DNA of 16,733 bases from Rikenellaceae bacterium. GTDB lineage: Bacteria > Bacteroidota > Bacteroidia > Bacteroidales > Rikenellaceae. Positions within the stretch are counted from its first letter, which is position 1. The number at the start of each line of letters is the position of its first letter. Below, in pieces: positions 1 through 7,321 of this stretch. The position numbers were made by a program, and so were the translations under genes. Below the pieces are notes generated by a model that was not told where the DNA came from, did no database searches, and was given only the letters and a program-made list of their open reading frames with translations. The stretch covers positions 1 to 16,733 of the forward strand of contig JAITVB010000060.1 in NCBI GenBank assembly GCA_031286025.1, written 5' to 3'.

Positions 1-17
1 ACCATAAAGTTCAAAAA

Positions 18-308
18 ATGATTATTATTTCTGACAAAATCTATGCTGCCGTAGCCCGCAGGTTGCTCGAAAATCTCGACGACGGTACCTCATTCTTTAA
101 TGGCCGCGTGGAATGTGACACGCCGGAGGGCTGCGCTACCTTAATCGCCACACTGATCATTTACCGCCGGAACGAAGCGGCCCCCGGCAGGCCGGAAAGC
201 GCGATCGAGAACATCGTTCCTGTGTGGTGGGAGTTCCGGCTGTCGATCGACGGGGCCGATGCCGCCCACGATTTCAGTTGGAGCGAACTAAAAACCTTTC
301 TTTTGTAA
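18..308 (+). CDS. Small hypothetical protein, phage-type cassette
   Basis: A 96-residue protein of unknown function that I do not recognise. It begins at an ATG 17 bases into the window, after an A-rich stretch typical of Bacteroidota start regions, and ends with TAA overlapping the ATG of the next gene (TAATG). It has no signal peptide and no membrane segment. The sequence is mixed and acidic toward the C-terminus, with a Trp-Trp pair near residue 70 and a closing segment rich in Asp, Ser and Trp. The tight overlap with the next gene, which itself overlaps a terminase large subunit, places it in a phage packaging cassette. It could be an accessory packaging or regulatory protein; nothing in the sequence decides this. 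The reading frame and the overlapping context support it as a real gene. Confidence 0.65.
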   Translation: MIIISDKIYAAVARRLLENLDDGTSFFNGRVECDTPEGCATLIATLIIYRRNEAAPGRPESAIENIVPVWWEFRLSIDGADAAHDFSWSELKTFLL

Positions 309-694
309 TGGCCCGCGCAAACAAAACGGAAGCACCCTCCGAGGCGGCCGCGAGCGACGACGTTTTGAAGCTTTGCTACGGTGAAGCGTTGGCGGCGCTA
401 CGCAAAAAGGTCAAGGGCTATAAGGTCGCCGAAATCAAAATCGTCTATACCCGCTCGCCCGAGGGGGAGCCTGTACTCAAGGAGCAGGTCGAAACGACCC
501 GTGTCTTTCCGCCCGATCTGAACGCTATTTTTTTCGTGCTCACCAACCGCGCGCCCTATCTTTGGCGACAGAAGCAGGGAACAGCCGACGATCTTTCTGA
601 AAAGTTTTCGAAAAGGGCCGACTTGTCGGCCTTGTCCGAAGAGACGCTTAGGGAATTGGCCGAATTTTCAGAAACAGAACCCTCCACGCGATGA
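308..694 (+). CDS. Small protein preceding terminase; possible terminase small subunit
   Basis: A 128-residue protein. I place the start at the ATG overlapping the upstream stop codon (TAATG); the open frame extends further upstream but only inside the preceding gene. The 3' end overlaps the terminase start as ATGA, so the three genes are translationally coupled. Residues 1-20 are polar and Ala-rich, residues 20-45 look helical and basic (LAALRKKVKGYKVAEIKI), and the C-terminal 35 residues are charged and probably helical. Position directly before a terminase large subunit and the small size fit a terminase small subunit, which in tailed phages recognises the packaging site. I see no clear helix-turn-helix, so this is inference from gene order only; it could equally be an unrelated phage protein. 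Confidence 0.65.
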   Translation: MARANKTEAPSEAAASDDVLKLCYGEALAALRKKVKGYKVAEIKIVYTRSPEGEPVLKEQVETTRVFPPDLNAIFFVLTNRAPYLWRQKQGTADDLSEKFSKRADLSALSEETLRELAEFSETEPSTR

Positions 695-2142
695 ATCGTC
701 CCACACCTCTTGAAGCCCGTGCCGAACTGGCCCGGCGCAATCTGCACGATTTTGCCCGGTTTGTCCACCGGCCGATGACCTTCGCACCCTTCCACGAAAG
801 CTACTACCGAATTCTGGAAGATTTTGCACTTGGGAAGATCCGGCGCCTGATCGTCACCCTGCCGCCCCAACACGGCAAGTCGCTCGGGGCGTCGGTGCTG
901 CTGCCGGCGTGGCTGTTGGGGATCAATCCCGATCACCGGATTGCTGTCGCTTCGTATGGTTTTTCGCTTGCGGCGAAATTCAACCGGCAGATACAACGGG
1001 TAATGGACAGCCGCAACTATCGTTTCGCCTTTCCCGCCTCACGCCTCAAACAGGGCGGTGAAAAAGGCTACGCCCGTACGGCCGAAGAGTTCGAAGTCGT
1101 TGGCCGCAACGGCGGCCTGATCGCCACCGGCCGCGAAGGCCCGCTTACGGGTAACCCGGTCGACGTGATGATCCTCGACGACCTTTACAAAGATCTCCTT
1201 GAAGCCAATTCTCCCATCGTGCGCGACAATGCGTGGGATTGGTATGCGTCGGTCGTGCGCACCCGCCTGCACAACACGAGCCGCGAATTGATCGTCTTCA
1301 CCCGATGGAACGATGACGACCTCATCGGGCGCATCGGGCGCAAGGAGCGGATCGTTGCCCTCCACTCGCCGGACCAGATCGGCGAGGTACCCGCCGACCA
1401 TTGGTTCCACCTCAATTTTGAAGCGATCAAGGAGAGTGTCCCGTCCCTGCTCGACCCGCGTCCGGAAGGCGAGCCGCTCTGGCCCGAGCGCCACTCGCTA
1501 CGGTTGTTGGAAGAAAAGCGCGAATTGGACCGGGTGATGTTTTCGTGCATGTATCAGGGAGTGCCGCTCACCCGCGACCAGTTGCTCTACGGTGATGCGT
1601 TTCAGACTTACACCGCTCTCCCCGAAGAAGTCATACGGAAAGGGAACTACACCGACACGGCCGACACGGGCGATGATTTTTTGTGTTCGGTCTGTTACGA
1701 CGTGTCATGCGAGGGGATGGTTTATGTGACCGACGTCGTCTATACGCAGGAGACAATGGAGCATACCGAAGAGACTGTGGCAGCGATGCTCAATCGTCAG
1801 CGGACGCGCGTAGCCATGGTCGAAAGCAACAACGGCGGCCGGGGTTTCGCCCGGCAGGTGCAACGGATGGCGCGCGTGACAAAAGTCGAGTGGTTCCACC
1901 AGGGGGCGAACAAGGAATCGCGCATTCTGACCAACGCCCCGACGGTGCTGCGCCACGTGATGATGCCGGCCGACTGGCGCGGCCGGTGGCCCGACTTCGC
2001 GGCCCACCTCTGCGGGTACCGCCGCACGTTCCGCCTCAACCGGTGGCATGACGCGGTCGATGTGCTCACAGGCATCGTTGAGGTCGAAGTGCTCAATACC
2101 CGAGGTAACAAGGGGGTTCGGAAAGTGGCTTTTTCGAAGTAA
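691..2142 (+). CDS. terL: Phage terminase large subunit (ATPase and nuclease)
   Basis: The motor of tailed-phage DNA packaging, which pumps DNA into the prohead with ATP and cuts the concatemer. The 483 residues show both domains. In the ATPase domain, the Walker A-type loop is PPQHGKS at residues 58-64, the Walker B is VMILDD at 159-164, and a coupling-type segment IVFTRWNDDD lies at 201-210. In the RNase H-like nuclease domain, candidate metal ligands are Asp337 (CYDVS), Glu378 (VESNNGG) and Asp454/Asp457 (HDAVD). Length is normal for the family and no frameshift is visible. The start ATG overlaps the upstream stop (ATGA). What is odd is the context: portal, protease and capsid genes usually follow, but the next gene is a host-type exporter on the other strand. 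The family call is secure; whether it is active is unknown. Confidence 0.9.
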   Translation: MNRPTPLEARAELARRNLHDFARFVHRPMTFAPFHESYYRILEDFALGKIRRLIVTLPPQHGKSLGASVLLPAWLLGINPDHRIAVASYGFSLAAKFNRQIQRVMDSRNYRFAFPASRLKQGGEKGYARTAEEFEVVGRNGGLIATGREGPLTGNPVDVMILDDLYKDLLEANSPIVRDNAWDWYASVVRTRLHNTSRELIVFTRWNDDDLIGRIGRKERIVALHSPDQIGEVPADHWFHLNFEAIKESVPSLLDPRPEGEPLWPERHSLRLLEEKRELDRVMFSCMYQGVPLTRDQLLYGDAFQTYTALPEEVIRKGNYTDTADTGDDFLCSVCYDVSCEGMVYVTDVVYTQETMEHTEETVAAMLNRQRTRVAMVESNNGGRGFARQVQRMARVTKVEWFHQGANKESRILTNAPTVLRHVMMPADWRGRWPDFAAHLCGYRRTFRLNRWHDAVDVLTGIVEVEVLNTRGNKGVRKVAFSK

Positions 2143-2177
2143 GTACGGAGGGCTTTGGTCATACCGAAAGGAACAGT

Positions 2178-2193
2178 CGCTTTTTTAAAAGCG
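2178..2193. repeat. Short perfect hairpin after terminase gene
   Basis: CGCTTTT, two bases, then AAAAGCG: a perfect 7-bp inverted repeat 35 bases past the terminase stop, in the 138-base gap before the convergent exporter gene. No good U-tract follows on either strand, so it is only a weak terminator candidate. The rest of the gap shows no gene. Confidence 0.3.
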
Positions 2194-2280
2194 TCGCCCA
2201 ATGTTTTTTCGGAACCGGAATAAAGCGGCACTTGGCGAAACTGAAACGTTGCTCCCTTGGGGTAACTTTACCGTAAACGG

Positions 2281-3174
2281 TCAGGAACCCCAGTAAAGCA
2301 ATCCTATCCCGAGCAGCAGAATGGCAAGCAACGCAGCTTTCCATCCGATATGCTTTTCACGAAACATCGCCGCTCCGGCCGCAAACGGCACGATCACCCC
2401 GCCCTTGCGGATCGTCGACACTACCGAAATCAACGATTCGTCGATGCTCAACGAATAAAAATACGCAAAATCACTGATTGTCAGTAATACAGAAATCCAC
2501 ATAATCGCTCTTCTCCACACAAAAGGCGTGGTTTGTCGCCGCTTGGGATACCACGTCAGGAAAAAAATCGGAATCATCAGCAACGTTTGGTAATAAGCCG
2601 TGTAGACCTGTACCGCCATCCGGTCGAAAGCCATCACCAGATGCTTGTCCCACAGGCTGCTCACCGCACCGAGCAGCGTTGCCAGGAAAATAAAGACGAT
2701 CCACCGGTTGTTTTCAGCTCCGATCCCTTCGCGTTTGCCCACTGACGAAAAGAAGACCAACGCGACGACCGCCAACGCCATCCCCGCCCATTGCCACCCG
2801 TTGAGGTGTTCGCCGAAGAGCAGGATCGCGCCGACCAACACAAACACGGGTTGGGTCGATTTGATCGAAGTAACGGCGATGATCGGCAGGTGTTTCATCG
2901 CAAAGTAGGCAAACAGCCACGATGAAAGCACAATGATCGCCTTCAGGAAGATCCCTGCGTGGGCAAGCAACGAAATCGGAGCAACGCGGACAGGCGTTCC
3001 GTCCAACAACGAAGTCGCGGCCGATAACACGGAAAACGGCAAAAAAATGACGGTGCTGATCAGGATATTCAAAAACAGCACAGGAATGACGGCGTTACCG
3101 TCCAATGCCATTTTTTTTGTCACCTCATACGCACCAAGGGTGAGGGCCGAAAAAACCGCCAACGTGAGCCACAT
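2281..3174 (-). CDS. EamA/DMT-superfamily membrane transporter
   Basis: A 297-residue integral membrane protein of the drug/metabolite transporter superfamily, probably exporting a small metabolite; the substrate cannot be read from sequence. About ten hydrophobic segments run from residue 1 to the end in two similar halves, the EamA duplication. Typical landmarks are the SIKSTQPVFVLVGAILLFGE stretch closing the first half (a Pro in the fourth helix followed by a conserved Gly-Glu loop) and a matching FREKHIGWKAALLAILLLGIG ending near the C-terminus. A soluble linker lies at about residues 145-160. Its ATG sits three bases after the stop of the upstream thioesterase gene, so it is the last gene of a four-gene run. 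It converges on the terminase gene. Fold is confident, function is not. Confidence 0.85.
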   Translation of the reverse strand: MWLTLAVFSALTLGAYEVTKKMALDGNAVIPVLFLNILISTVIFLPFSVLSAATSLLDGTPVRVAPISLLAHAGIFLKAIIVLSSWLFAYFAMKHLPIIAVTSIKSTQPVFVLVGAILLFGEHLNGWQWAGMALAVVALVFFSSVGKREGIGAENNRWIVFIFLATLLGAVSSLWDKHLVMAFDRMAVQVYTAYYQTLLMIPIFFLTWYPKRRQTTPFVWRRAIMWISVLLTISDFAYFYSLSIDESLISVVSTIRKGGVIVPFAAGAAMFREKHIGWKAALLAILLLGIGLLYWGS

Positions 3175-3177
3175 CGC

Positions 3178-3594
3178 TTACCCCCGTTCGACCTCGGGTC
3201 CTTCGGTGGCGACGATCATCCGGCGCCAATCGGCCGGGACGGGGATCGTTTGTTGTAGCCGGTAGTCGAACGCCACAAGGGTCGAGGTGCTGATCGCTTT
3301 CACCTCGCGCGTCGCGGTATTGATCACCTCTTGGTGAAAAGTGATGCTTTTGTTGCCGATCCGTTCGATGACGGTGGTCACGGCAATGGGTTCGCCCAAG
3401 CGGGTTTGCGCCTCGTAGGTGGTGTGGATCGCCTTCTGGATCAGCCCCTGCTCTCCGCGGCCGACAGGTTGGCCGAGCGCTTTCTGAAAATATTCCGTCT
3501 TGCCGAGGTCAAAGTAATGCTGAAGATTGACGTTGTTAATGTGGCCCAACATGTCGGTGTCATCGAACCTCATTTGTATGTTTGTTTCTGTCAT
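3178..3594 (-). CDS. Hotdog-fold acyl-CoA thioesterase (4HBT/YbgC-like)
   Basis: A 138-residue single hotdog-domain protein, predicted to hydrolyse an acyl thioester such as acyl-CoA in the cytoplasm. Residues 8-26 carry the family signature: RFDDTDMLGHINNVN holds the Asp (catalytic in 4-hydroxybenzoyl-CoA thioesterases) and the GHxNN motif, followed by the long central helix (YFDLGKTEYF). Length matches the family. The open frame runs upstream for about 100 residues, but that part is low-quality and overlaps the phosphatase gene, so I chose the ATG at 3594, giving a 31-base gap to the upstream gene and a canonical N-terminus. The downstream exporter starts three bases after its stop. The acyl substrate is not predictable. 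Confidence 0.85.
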   Translation of the reverse strand: MTETNIQMRFDDTDMLGHINNVNLQHYFDLGKTEYFQKALGQPVGRGEQGLIQKAIHTTYEAQTRLGEPIAVTTVIERIGNKSITFHQEVINTATREVKAISTSTLVAFDYRLQQTIPVPADWRRMIVATEGPEVERG

Positions 3595-3625
3595 AATATT
3601 TTTCTGTGTGGAATATGAGTAAAAA

Positions 3626-4228
3626 TCATTCGTCAAATACCTGTCGCCGAATTTCGTCTGTATCGGCCGAACGGATGAAATCGGGAATGTCGCGGTAGAT
3701 ACTGTGGTAACCATATCCACCCTCAGCCAACTCTGCGATGGCATCGTTCTTGCTCCATCCCTGGAAGACGATACGGTACATCGCCACAACCAACCCCGTG
3801 CGGTCCGATCCGTGCCAACAGTGGACCACGATATCCCCCCGGCGAAGGCGAATTGTACGAAGCGCTTCGACGACCCTGTCGGCCCGCGGGTCGGCAGCCC
3901 GCATTCGGACATGGTGAAGTGTCAGCGACGTATATCGGGCCTTTTTATTGTCGCTGTGCAGATTACGCAGATTGAGCACCTCACTGATGCCCATCCGTTC
4001 CATCTCGGCAAAACTATCCTCGTCGGGCTGTTCACAACGGTATACTCCCGCGTCAACGAGATAGAAGTTGCTCATCCCGGCCGCCGCTACCGGCATCGCC
4101 CATCGTGATCCCGGCGTCTGTCCCTGTAACCTGGCGCCAAACGAAACAAGCAGGAAGATCAGAGTCCCTGAGACGATCCTTCGGTTCAACATTACGCAAC
4201 GGTTCATATTTACACACTTGTCGATCAT
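3626..4228 (-). CDS. Exported tyrosine/dual-specificity phosphatase-like protein
   Basis: A 200-residue protein of the cysteine-dependent phosphatase superfamily. The P-loop CX5R is HCWHGSDRTG, with nucleophile Cys137 and Arg143; Asp113 in the preceding MRAADP segment is a candidate general acid. The motif YRCEQP near residues 63-68 matches the YRSxQP element of the plant/fungal and bacterial atypical dual-specificity group. A hydrophobic stretch after RR (about residues 19-33) followed by a polar Gln-rich boundary looks like a Sec signal peptide, so the enzyme probably works in the periplasm. The first ATG overlaps the stop of the upstream Sua5-type gene (ATGA), favouring it; Met8 or Met13 would give a more compact signal peptide. 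The substrate may be phosphoprotein, phosphoinositide-like or phosphosugar and cannot be decided here. Confidence 0.82.
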   Translation of the reverse strand: MIDKCVNMNRCVMLNRRIVSGTLIFLLVSFGARLQGQTPGSRWAMPVAAAGMSNFYLVDAGVYRCEQPDEDSFAEMERMGISEVLNLRNLHSDNKKARYTSLTLHHVRMRAADPRADRVVEALRTIRLRRGDIVVHCWHGSDRTGLVVAMYRIVFQGWSKNDAIAELAEGGYGYHSIYRDIPDFIRSADTDEIRRQVFDE

Positions 4229-4791
4229 TCCCTAAGAATCTTGATTTCGCCGCCGGGACCGAGACTGATGATACTCGACGGTTTGCGGGTGGGTTTTCCT
4301 TCGAGGACAGGATCGATGACCCCATCCACGCCCTTTTTGATTTCGGCCGGGATCTCTGAAAAGGTGACCGGGGCCGGTTCGCCCGACAGGTTGGCCGAGG
4401 TTGACACGAGTGGACGGCCGAGTTTGTATGTCAGCTTTTTACAAAATTCGTGGTCGGGGATGCGGATGGCGATCGAGCCATCTTCGGGGAGGAGGTTTTC
4501 GGCTACGCCACGGCCTTGGGGAAGGATGAGGGTCAGGGGTTTGTCGGCGACTTCGAAGAGTTGCCATGCGATTTCGGGGACGGTTTGGGCGTAGCGTGAT
4601 ACGCTGTCAGGCCTGTCGATCAACACAATCATACTTTTTTTGTCGACACGTTGCTTGAGGGTGTAGATGCGGTCGATGGCGGCGGCGTTTGTGGCGTCGC
4701 AGCCGATTCCCCAAACGGTGTCGGTGGGGTATAGGATGATTCCGCCTCGGCGGAGGATCTCCAGTGCTTGTGCTATCTGATCGTCCAACAT
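4225..4791 (-). CDS. L-threonylcarbamoyladenylate synthase (Sua5/YciO/YrdC family)
   Basis: Predicted to form threonylcarbamoyl-AMP from threonine, bicarbonate and ATP, the first step toward t6A at position 37 of ANN-decoding tRNAs. The 188-residue length is that of the single-domain YrdC form, without the extra Sua5 domain. Seen motifs are YPTDTVWGIGCDA at residues 21-33, the basic KQRxxKK segment near 46-52, PLTLILP, and STSANLSGEPAP, which together build the ATP/threonine cleft; KPSSII comes near the C-terminus. I chose ATG at 4791; a TTG two codons upstream is possible but unnecessary. It is the first gene of a minus-strand run of four and overlaps the phosphatase start by ATGA. YciO paralogues share the fold and may be weaker enzymes, so I leave the symbol blank. 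Confidence 0.88.
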   Translation of the reverse strand: MLDDQIAQALEILRRGGIILYPTDTVWGIGCDATNAAAIDRIYTLKQRVDKKSMIVLIDRPDSVSRYAQTVPEIAWQLFEVADKPLTLILPQGRGVAENLLPEDGSIAIRIPDHEFCKKLTYKLGRPLVSTSANLSGEPAPVTFSEIPAEIKKGVDGVIDPVLEGKPTRKPSSIISLGPGGEIKILRE

Positions 4792-4956
4792 AATCAACGG
4801 TTTAAATCAAAGTCAGTCCCGGGAAATGAAATTTTTAGCTTCGCGTTTATTCCGGTTCTTCACGCCATTTGTTTGGAAACGCGCTATGGGATTCCGTCCC
4901 GCACCTATCGGCGCTCGGCCTTGACGGACCTCATGCGACGAAAACTTTTCCCTCTG

Positions 4957-4964
4957 CAAATATA
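4957..4964 (-). promoter_or_regulatory. Candidate -7 box upstream of the Sua5 run
   Basis: On the minus strand this reads TATATTTG, a full match to the Bacteroidota -7 consensus TAnnTTTG. It lies about 165 bases before the Sua5-type start, which implies a long leader. I see no good TTTG -33 box at the right spacing, so support is moderate. The surrounding 296-base divergent gap holds no convincing gene. Confidence 0.35.
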
Positions 4965-5016
4965 CGAATGTTGCCCGAATCTGGCCCGATTTCTTCCGAA
5001 AACCGCCAAAAATCGC

Positions 5017-5034
5017 TTTCTTTGCACTGCAAAG
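5017..5034 (+). promoter_or_regulatory. Candidate promoter box with palindrome before the zinc peptidase gene
   Basis: TTTCTTTG at 5017-5024 is one mismatch from the Bacteroidota -7 consensus TAnnTTTG. It overlaps a perfect palindrome at 5020-5034, CTTTGCA-C-TGCAAAG, extended by one more T-A pair on the flanks. The site is about 55 bases before the ATG of the peptidase gene, a sensible promoter distance. The palindrome may be an operator, or a chance result of the TTTGCA core that often follows this promoter type. Confidence 0.4.
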
Positions 5035-5087
5035 ACAAATGTCCCATGCACGGTTATACTTGGAGGACGATTAATCTTTTTGTGGAT

Positions 5088-5783
5088 ATGGAACAATTTC
5101 TGATGTCACACTCTGCTCAGTTTTTCCTGATCATCATTGTGGCCGTCGTCGGTTTTATCGTACAGGCCCGGTTGCAGTCAGTGTTCAAAAAATATGCCAA
5201 AGTAGCCTTTCCCGGTGGGCTCACCGGTCGTGAAGTAGCCGAAAGAATGCTGTGCGACAATGGGATCGACGATGTAACGGTGCTCTCCACGCCGGGCCGC
5301 CTGACCGACCACTACAACCCCGCTACCCGCACGGTCAATCTCAGCCCCGATGTCTATAACGGCAACTCTGTCTCGGCCGCAGCCGTCGCCGCACACGAAT
5401 GCGGACACGCCGTGCAACATGCTCGCGGCTATACTCCGTTGAAGTTCCGCTCGGCGATGGTACCGGTGATGACCTTTTCATCGTCGATTGTGACGTGGGT
5501 GATCATTCTGGGGTTGGTGCTGATCAATACTTTTCCGGCGCTGTTCTGGCTCGGGATCGGGCTATTAGGGGCTTCGGCGCTCTTCAGTATCGTCACCCTG
5601 CCGGTCGAATACAATGCTTCGCACCGCGCTATGGTCTGGCTTAAGGATAGCGGCACGTTACAGGGCGTCGAAGCAAACCAGGCTCGCGAGGCCCTGTCAT
5701 GGGCCGCCCGCACTTATCTCGTGGCTGCACTTTCGGCCATCGCCACACTGCTCTATTACCTGGGCTTTGCCCGTCGAAGCTGA
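5088..5783 (+). CDS. YugP-type membrane zinc metallopeptidase
   Basis: A 231-residue membrane-bound zinc peptidase of the neutral zinc metallopeptidase/YugP family (PF04298 type). Residues 10-28 form an N-terminal membrane segment; the zinc motif HECGH is at 103-107 (AAHECGHAVQ), preceded by the conserved DHYNPATRTVNLSP stretch at 74-87. Two strongly hydrophobic segments lie near 134-170, followed by LPVEYNASHRA at 171-181, whose Glu174 is a likely third zinc ligand, and a last segment at 209-226. Length is normal. The open frame continues upstream with no family character, so I chose the ATG at 5088; the ATG at 5103 is an alternative. The physiological substrate of this family is not established. 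A small membrane protein gene starts nine bases after its stop, suggesting co-transcription. Confidence 0.88.
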   Translation: MEQFLMSHSAQFFLIIIVAVVGFIVQARLQSVFKKYAKVAFPGGLTGREVAERMLCDNGIDDVTVLSTPGRLTDHYNPATRTVNLSPDVYNGNSVSAAAVAAHECGHAVQHARGYTPLKFRSAMVPVMTFSSSIVTWVIILGLVLINTFPALFWLGIGLLGASALFSIVTLPVEYNASHRAMVWLKDSGTLQGVEANQAREALSWAARTYLVAALSAIATLLYYLGFARRS

Positions 5784-5792
5784 AACCGCCGC

Positions 5793-6134
5793 ATGTCCCG
5801 CCCTCACTTTCCGCCACAGGCCGTCAACACGCTTATCGTCGTCGCAGGAGTTGTCCTCGGTGCGCTGCTCCGCCGCGACGATTTCCTGGCCGTGGGCCAT
5901 TGGCTGACGGTGGCGGCATTGGGGTATTATGTGGCGGTTTCAGCCCCTGCGGCCATCGGGCGTTTGCGTCATTTTCGGGAACTGCCTGAGGCGGAACTGG
6001 CTTCGGCCGTCATTTTCATTTGCCTGACGGTGAAACTCGTCCGAAGCGTCATCACTCATTCGGTCGGTTATTTTGGCCTGTTGGCCCTGCTGACCGTCGA
6101 TTTTTTACTGGAAGCAAAGACCCGGAAGCAGTGA
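5793..6134 (+). CDS. Small integral membrane protein of unknown function
   Basis: A 113-residue protein that I do not recognise. Four hydrophobic segments can be seen at about residues 12-27, 32-50, 68-86 and 91-106, separated by short Arg-rich loops (LLRRDD, RLRHFRELPE); the C-terminus is basic. It begins nine bases after the peptidase gene and its TGA is overlapped by the GTG start of the lipoprotein gene (GTGA), so the three genes are probably one transcript and the last two are translationally coupled. It could be a partner or substrate of the upstream membrane peptidase, but that is inference from position only. Confidence 0.75.
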   Translation: MSRPHFPPQAVNTLIVVAGVVLGALLRRDDFLAVGHWLTVAALGYYVAVSAPAAIGRLRHFRELPEAELASAVIFICLTVKLVRSVITHSVGYFGLLALLTVDFLLEAKTRKQ

Positions 6135-7270
6135 AACGCCTTTTCGTCATATTGCTCGGTGCGCTGACACTTGCCGGTTGCGGAAGCGGCCGTGCGGACT
6201 TGTTTTCGCTCGACGCCTACGACCGTATCTACACCCCGAGCCGGGCTGGCGGCTTCGATCTTTATGCCTGCGGCCGGAGCACGATCCTGCAAGTGCGCGA
6301 ACCGTGGCAGGGTGCCCGCGGAGTGGAAATGCTCTATTTCCTCTCGCGAGGCGGCGAAAAAGCCCCCGACGGATTTCCGGGAATTGTCGTAGAAGTACCG
6401 TTGCGGCGGGTGATTTGCATGTCGTCGACCTACGTGGCGCTGCTCGATACGCTCGGACGCGACAGTTGCATCGTGGGCGTATCGGGAGTGCAATATATAT
6501 CCAATCCGCTGATACAAAGCAGATTCAGTCGTGGAGAGGTACGCGACGTGGGCTATGAAAGCGGGCTGAATTATGAATTGTTGACCGAACTTGCGCCCGA
6601 TGTGCTGTTCATCTACGGCGTGCAGGGCGAAAATTCGCTCGTCACCGATAAGGTGCGCGAATTGGGAGTCAAGGTGGTCTACGTCGGCGACTATCTTGAA
6701 AACTCGCCGTTGGGCAAAGCCGAATGGTTGGTGGCGACAGGTGAATTTTTCGACCGGCGCCCACAGGCCGCCGCTATCTATGCCGACATTGAAAAAGAAT
6801 ACGAGGAAGTCAGACAACTGGCGCAGGCGGCCGTTTCACGTCCGGGTGTGATGCTCAACGCCCCATGGCGCGACGCGTGGTTTGTGCCGGGCGATCGGAG
6901 TTATATCGTGCGCCTGATCGACGACGCCGGCGGCGACTATGTGTGCCGTGGCGACGACAGCGACCGTTCGCGCCCGATCAGTTCCGAAGAAGCTTACATC
7001 CTCGCCTCGAAAGCGCAGTTCTGGTTAAGCCCCGGCAGCGCTAACTCGTTGGCCGAGGTAATGGCCCTGAACCCCAAGTTCGGCAACATCCCCGCCGTGA
7101 GGCAGGGCCATGTCTACAACAACAACGCCCGCCAAACCCCAATGGGCGGCAGCGATTTCTGGGAATCGGGGACCGTCGCCCCGCAAATGGTGCTCAAGGA
7201 CCTGGTCCGCATCCTCCATCCCGAACTCCTGCCCGACCACGAGCTTTACTATTTCAAGCGGCTCGAATAG
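6131..7270 (+). CDS. Lipoprotein substrate-binding protein, cobalamin/iron-siderophore (BtuF-like) class
   Basis: A 379-residue periplasmic-binding-protein-like lipoprotein. The start is GTG overlapping the previous stop, giving an N-terminus MKRLFVILLGALTLAGCGSG with a lipobox whose Cys17 would be lipidated. The class III binding-protein fold is supported by VPLRRVICMSSTYVALLDTLG near residue 90, then DVGYESGLNYELLTELAPDV and the switch VLFIYGVQGE, and a C-terminal lobe with PGSANSLAEVMALNP and a closing HVYNNN segment. Bacteroidota members usually capture cobalamin or iron complexes and hand them to a BtuCD/FecCD-type transporter. Here no permease or ATPase follows; the next gene is ftsY with its own promoter. 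The protein may serve a transporter encoded elsewhere. Ligand is not determined by the sequence. Confidence 0.85.
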   Translation: MKRLFVILLGALTLAGCGSGRADLFSLDAYDRIYTPSRAGGFDLYACGRSTILQVREPWQGARGVEMLYFLSRGGEKAPDGFPGIVVEVPLRRVICMSSTYVALLDTLGRDSCIVGVSGVQYISNPLIQSRFSRGEVRDVGYESGLNYELLTELAPDVLFIYGVQGENSLVTDKVRELGVKVVYVGDYLENSPLGKAEWLVATGEFFDRRPQAAAIYADIEKEYEEVRQLAQAAVSRPGVMLNAPWRDAWFVPGDRSYIVRLIDDAGGDYVCRGDDSDRSRPISSEEAYILASKAQFWLSPGSANSLAEVMALNPKFGNIPAVRQGHVYNNNARQTPMGGSDFWESGTVAPQMVLKDLVRILHPELLPDHELYYFKRLE

Positions 7271-7321
7271 CTCCCGCGGATATCTTCCCCGCCAAAAACA
7301 AAAAGTCTCCCGTAAATTGCT

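Noticed and set aside
2159-2344. 61-codon minus-strand frame after the terminase gene
   Set aside because: It overlaps the exporter gene and shows no domain; likely chance.
4768-5103. Possible small gene in the divergent gap before the zinc peptidase
   Set aside because: The frame overlaps the start of the Sua5-type gene, has Cys/Arg-rich scattered content and no support; the gap is better explained as promoter region.
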